DNA of 54,148 nucleotides from Branchiostoma floridae (Eukaryota > Chordata > Leptocardii > Amphioxiformes > Branchiostomatidae). Below the pieces are notes generated by a model. It had not been told where the DNA came from. It saw nothing but the letters and a program-made list of their open reading frames with translations, and did not search any database. The stretch's first letter is position 1. The number at the start of each line of letters is the position of its first letter. The stretch is from positions 15,531,373-15,585,520 of the forward strand of contig NC_049996.1 of NCBI RefSeq assembly GCF_000003815.2, in the 5' to 3' direction. Made by a program: the position numbers and the translations under genes. Of this stretch, positions 51,001 through 54,148 are shown one piece after another.

Positions 51001-54000
51001 TGTTTCTCCACCCAGAGAGAAGGCCTGGATGGAGGAGTATCCCCTCCACAGAGCCATATCTATAGGTGACATGGAGAAAGTGAAGGACCTTCTGGCCAAA
51101 GGTACTCCAGTACAGGAGCTGGACAAGGAATCCTGGGGACCCATCCACTACGCCTGCTGGTATGTACTAGTATTTAAATGTATGGTGTAGGGGTGGGTAC
51201 CGGTACAGAAAATTCTGGGCACCTATCCAATATGCCTGCTGGTATGTACTAGTATTTAAATGTATGGTGTAGGGGTGGGTACCGGTACAGAAAATTCTGG
51301 GCACCTATCCAATATGCCTGCTCATTCTATCTGATGAAGGATAAATGTCATGATCTGATTTATAAATATTATGCGCACAATTTTAATATGACACTGAAAA
51401 CATAAGTGTCCTCAAGCATTTCAGTTTTACCTTTTTATTAAACTACAAAAAGAAAATTAAAAAAGAAATAACCCTACCTACCTCCCTAAATTCAGGACTG
51501 GAAAAGGAAACACAACATGTTTTTTCATAGGCCTTAGTGTCGGAAGAAAGTTAAGCATTGTACTACTACTTTACTTTTGCTGTTGATTAGCATATGATGA
51601 AGGCACTCTGTCTGTACCTGAAGCTACAACAGACAACCTATTGTACCAGCATCTCTGTTAAGTGTGGCAGCATCAACAAGATGATGGTGGCCACCTAAAC
51701 ACTAAGAAGAAGAAGAAGTATTACTGTAAATGGTTGTTTGACGTAATGTTGTTTTTATTTTGTAGGTATGGCCAGCTGGAGGCAGGGATGATCCTGTTGG
51801 AACAGGGCAAGTGTAACCCCAACCTGGTGAACAGGAACAAGAGCACACCTCTGCACATCGCAGCCGGCTGTGGTCACCCTGCACTGGTGCAGCTCCTACT
51901 CAGACACCCAGAGATAGACAGGGTAGGAGATCTTATACTCAAAAGCTCTGTACATCTCCCAATTACTGTATGTTAGTCAGACACATGTATAGGTACACAC
52001 ATTAAACTAATGTACACCCTGTCATGGTGTAGGTTCTACTCAGACACCCAGAGATAGACAGGGTGAGGACTACTGCTTCTCCAAACATTTATACATCTAA
52101 GAATGTTCATTTTACATGCAGTTAGACACATTTCAAGTGGGGTCATTTGGCATAACAGCAGGGTGTTTGGCTCATAACATTATACTAATGTACACCCTAC
52201 CTTGGTGCAGCTTCTACTCAAGACACCCAGAGATAGACAGGGTAGGGTATCTTCTGCTCAAAAGCTCTGTACATCTCCCAATTACTCTATGTCAGTCAGA
52301 CACATGTAGAGGGAAGATTTGAAACCAGCTTACACACATTAAACTGAAGGTACACCCTGCCTTGGTGCAGCTTCTACTCAAGATACACAGAGATAGACAG
52401 GGTAGGGTATCTTCTGCTCAAAAGCTCTGTACATCTCCCACATGTACATGTACACATGTATAGGTACACACATTAAACTAAATGTACACCCTAATATACA
52501 CCTTGTCATGGTGCAACTTGTCCTCAGACATCCAGAGATAGACAGGGTAGGGTATCTTCTGCTCAAAAGCTCTGTACATCTCCCAATTACATAGTTTTTA
52601 CATGTATGCCAATCTGACACATGTAGAAGGAAAATTTGAAACCAGCTTGCACACATTAAACACCCTGCCTTGGTGCAACTTCTACTCAGACACCCAGAGA
52701 AAGACAGGGTAGGGTATCTTCTACTCAAAACCTCTGTTCATCTCCCAATTATTACATAGTTTTTACATGTACGCCAGTCAGACACATGTAGAACTTAGTA
52801 GAAGGAAAATTTTAAACCAGCTTGCATACATTAAACACCCTGCCCTGATGCAACTTCTACTCAGACACCAAGAGATAAACAAGGTAGGAAATCTGATACT
52901 CAAAAGCTTCCTTAGAGGGAAAATTTGAGAAGATTATGAACCAGTAACACACATTAAACTAGTGTACACCCTGCACTGGTACAACTTCTCAGACACCCAG
53001 AGATAGACAGGGTAGGAAATATGATACTCAAAAGCTTCCTTAGAGGGAAAATTTGAAAAGATTATGAACCAGTAACACACATTGTACTAATGTACACCCT
53101 GCCCTGATGCAACTTCTACTTAGACACCCAGAGATAGACAGGGTAAGAAATCTTCTACTCAAAAGCTTCCTTAGAGGGAAAATTTGAAAAGATTATGAAC
53201 CAGTAACACACATTATACTAATGTACACCCTGCCCTGATGCAACTTCTACTGACACCTAGAGATAGACAGGGTAGGAGATCTTCTTCTTAGCTCTTCACA
53301 GGGAAAATTTGAAAAGATTATGAACCAGTAACACACATTAAACTAGTGTACACCCTGCCCTGATGCAACTTCTACTCAGACACCCAGAGATAGACAGGTT
53401 GAGGCCTGCTGCTCCTCCAAATATTTTTACATCCAGGGTTGTTACTTGTGCATTTTAGTGTAAGAAAGTCATATTAAATGCCTTTCGCAAGGCACAAGAT
53501 TTGTAGCATGACTTTGAACCCAGCTGCAGTTACGCCACACGACGCCACAATCATATAAAAATTCCTTACGAGAAATATAGTTTGATTTTTCCATTTGTAC
53601 CTTTCAGAATGCCATATAAACAAAGACAGGCCAGACACCCTTGCATGTTGTGTTTTTATTACGAGTAAACCAAATTACATGTAGTTACATGTTGCCAGTG
53701 GACTTACCACTACTGTTACTCATAGTGTTTTCACATCTGTGTGAACCAAGGACCATATAGAAATACATGTAGAGATGGGAGCTGCCCTATACATCATATA
53801 TTTGCTTTTGAAAGACTTCCAGTAACTAACATATATGTATTTGGAGACAGAGATTTAGGTACAAGAGATAGTAGATATGACCCAAAGGAAATTACCTACT
53901 AGTAGCATAATGTTCCACAGCAATGGTTATATATGATAAGATCAGAAAGTATTTCTTTACTATAAAATATGGATTTCTCTGTTTGTACCTTTCAGAATGC

Positions 54001-54103
54001 CATGAACAAAGAAGGGCAAACTCCCTTGGACGTGTGTGAACAGAACAAGCAGAATGAGTGGGAACATGCAGCCACTCTGCTCAAGGAGGCACTCAACAAA
54101 CCT
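45984..54103 (+). CDS. KRIT1: KRIT1 (CCM1), 5' two thirds; continues beyond the window
   Basis: Nine coding exons (ATG 46012; exon ends 46159, 46734, 47573, 48320, 49746, 50619, 51159, 51922, 54103) join in phase to 412 codons. The order matches human KRIT1: Nudix-like N-terminal domain ([20 protein letters not shown]), CLQDILRVC and [10 protein letters not shown] segments, [20 protein letters not shown] (NPAY at residues 195-198, the ICAP1-binding type motif), NPVF at 231-234, then ankyrin repeats ([60 protein letters not shown]) and [20 protein letters not shown]. The C-terminal FERM domain is off the window. KRIT1 is a scaffold that binds Rap1, ICAP1, CCM2 and HEG1 at cell junctions. The third NPxY/F site reads NKFY at 250-253. 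Confidence 0.95.
46627..46734 (+). CDS. KRIT1: KRIT1 exon 3
   Basis: 108 nt, acceptor tatgcag, donor GTACAT. It encodes [35 protein letters not shown], the Nudix-like domain. Confidence 0.9.
47140..47232 (+). repeat. extra copy of the exon-4 acceptor and start
   Basis: ATTTTCAG|GAAAGAGAGCAGTACAG (exon side from 47170) + ATAGC duplicates the acceptor and first 30 nt of exon 4 about 300 bp upstream. A weaker copy precedes it near 47103. The Tigger MITE has since inserted between the copy and exon 4. Confidence 0.75.
47235..47407 (-). mobile_element. Tigger/pogo-like MITE, copy 5
   Basis: CAGTAGAAGCCC to GGCTTCTACTG with TA on both sides, in KRIT1 intron 3. Confidence 0.88.
47466..47573 (+). 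CDS. KRIT1: KRIT1 exon 4
   Basis: 108 nt, acceptor atttttcag, donor GTAATT. It encodes [35 protein letters not shown]. Confidence 0.9.
47966..48225 (+). repeat. three copies of the exon-5 acceptor and start
   Basis: TTGTTACAG|ATCAGCTGAGC + ATGCCGACGGACCCCTCCCA occurs at 47970, 48082 and 48191, the last being the real exon. The two extra copies read on into GTGTTGGAGAATGTGTGTTG. The (TTG)n tracts serve as pyrimidine-rich leaders. Confidence 0.9.
48191..48320 (+). CDS. KRIT1: KRIT1 exon 5
   Basis: 130 nt, donor GTAAGT. It encodes [42 protein letters not shown]. Confidence 0.92.
48350..48679. mobile_element. hAT-like MITE with perfect 8-bp target duplication
   Basis: Ends CAGGGCTCTAGCCAGC / GCTGGCTAAAGCCCTG and ACCCAGCC on each side (48342-48349, 48680-48687). 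The interior contains TTGACGGAAA palindromes. It lies 30 bp inside KRIT1 intron 5. Confidence 0.88.
49512..49746 (+). CDS. KRIT1: KRIT1 exon 6, NPAY and NPVF motifs
   Basis: 235 nt, acceptor gtgcacag, donor GTAGGG. It encodes [40 protein letters not shown] and [19 protein letters not shown]. The 3' 63 nt plus donor are repeated downstream. Confidence 0.93.
49684..50165 (+). repeat. 98-102 bp repeat carrying the exon-6 end and donor, five copies
   Basis: The exon end itself plus copies at 49784-49846, 49885-49946, 49984-50046 and 50084-50146. Most are preceded by TGTCTAG (an acceptor-like site) and followed by GTAGG. Copies 1 and 3 are 63 nt and open; copies 3 and 4 change NPVF to NLVF; copy 4 ends in TAG. 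Confidence 0.92.
50522..50619 (+). CDS. KRIT1: KRIT1 exon 7
   Basis: 98 nt, acceptor accttcag, donor GTAGGA. It encodes [32 protein letters not shown]. Aligned to the third NPxY/F site, it reads NKFY. Confidence 0.92.
51016..51159 (+). CDS. KRIT1: KRIT1 exon 8, first ankyrin repeats
   Basis: 144 nt, acceptor ccacccag, donor GTATGT. It encodes [20 protein letters not shown] and [15 protein letters not shown]. Confidence 0.94.
51137..51325 (+). repeat. exon-8 end and donor repeated about 2.3 times
   Basis: CCATCCACTACGCCTGCTG|G recurs as CTATCCAATATGCCTGCTGG at 51226 and again, without the donor, at 51305. The 82-bp unit includes GGGTGGGTACCGGTACAGAA, an end of the GGTACCGGTAC element. Confidence 0.85.
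51766..51922 (+). CDS. KRIT1: KRIT1 exon 9, ankyrin repeats
   Basis: 157 nt, acceptor ttttgtag, donor GTAGGA. It encodes [20 protein letters not shown] and [26 protein letters not shown]. Confidence 0.95.
51880..53410 (+). repeat. 130-170 bp repeat carrying the exon-9 end and donor, about 11 copies
   Basis: Each unit contains CTTCTACTCAGACACCCAGA + GATAGACAGGGTAGG (exon-9 end plus donor) and then ACTCAAAAGCTCTGTACATC or GCTTCCTTAGAGGG and ACACACATTAAACTAATGTA. Copies near 52021, 52200, 52360, 52502, 52670, 52845, 52975, 53105, 53235 and 53360. Confidence 0.92.
53560..53645 (+). repeat. decayed copy of the exon-10 acceptor and start
   Basis: TTTGTACCTTTCAG|AATGCC (exon side from 53608) repeats the acceptor and first part of exon 10 about 388 bp upstream; the copy continues ATATAA, a stop in frame. 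Confidence 0.8.
53996..54103 (+). CDS. KRIT1: KRIT1 exon 10
   Basis: 108 nt, acceptor ctttcag, donor GTATGT. It encodes [36 protein letters not shown]. The next exons, with the FERM domain, lie outside. Confidence 0.95.
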
Positions 54104-54148
54104 GTATGTATCAACAAGCAGATGTACTATGATTGTAGTTCTATGTAT

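Overview
The window is animal nuclear DNA, most likely from a lancelet (Branchiostoma). It shows spliced genes with small exons and GT-AG introns, many short inverted-repeat DNA transposons with TA or 8-10 bp target duplications, tRNA-derived SINEs, and intronic minisatellites that span exon-intron borders. The lancelet assignment rests on this overall picture and is an inference. No prokaryotic operon, CRISPR array or rRNA was found. One 100-base N gap (41920-42019) and one single N (1591) mark a draft assembly.

Layout. (1) 1-5 kb: one orphan minus-strand exon of an ENTPD-type nucleoside triphosphate diphosphohydrolase (251-437), then the last three recognisable exons of an unidentified plus-strand gene (1884-4598, AATAAA at 4940). 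(2) 6.67-34.35 kb, minus strand: a large ankyrin-repeat gene. I reconstructed 27 coding exons whose phases agree at every junction (3294 nt, 1097 codons plus stop). It has about a dozen ankyrin repeats, a Ser/Arg-rich linker and a C-terminal tail resembling the MIT-interacting motif of IST1. (3) 34.6-45.3 kb: intergenic DNA rich in foldback transposons and minisatellites, including a 988-bp element nested inside another transposon. (4) 45.38 kb to the end, plus strand: the 5' part of KRIT1 (CCM1), with a YY1-like first-exon motif, the Nudix-like N-terminal domain, NPxY/F motifs and ankyrin repeats. The FERM domain lies beyond the window.

The most striking feature is a class of tandem repeats seeded on splice junctions. 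At 17 exon ends in the three genes, the last or first part of an exon plus its donor or acceptor has been copied into the adjoining intron, from one extra copy to about 47. Examples are intron 13 of the ankyrin gene (about 2.2 kb of 37-bp units, each with a consensus 5' splice site), a 37-nt exon copied five times with both splice sites, and the KRIT1 exon-6 end encoding NPVF copied four extra times. I recall earlier reports of amphioxus minisatellites spanning exon-intron boundaries (at an Adh locus), so the phenomenon may be partly known; its density here and its coding consequences deserve checking.

The ankyrin gene and KRIT1 are divergently oriented, about 11 kb apart. The plus-strand gene and the ankyrin gene converge tail to tail around 5 kb.
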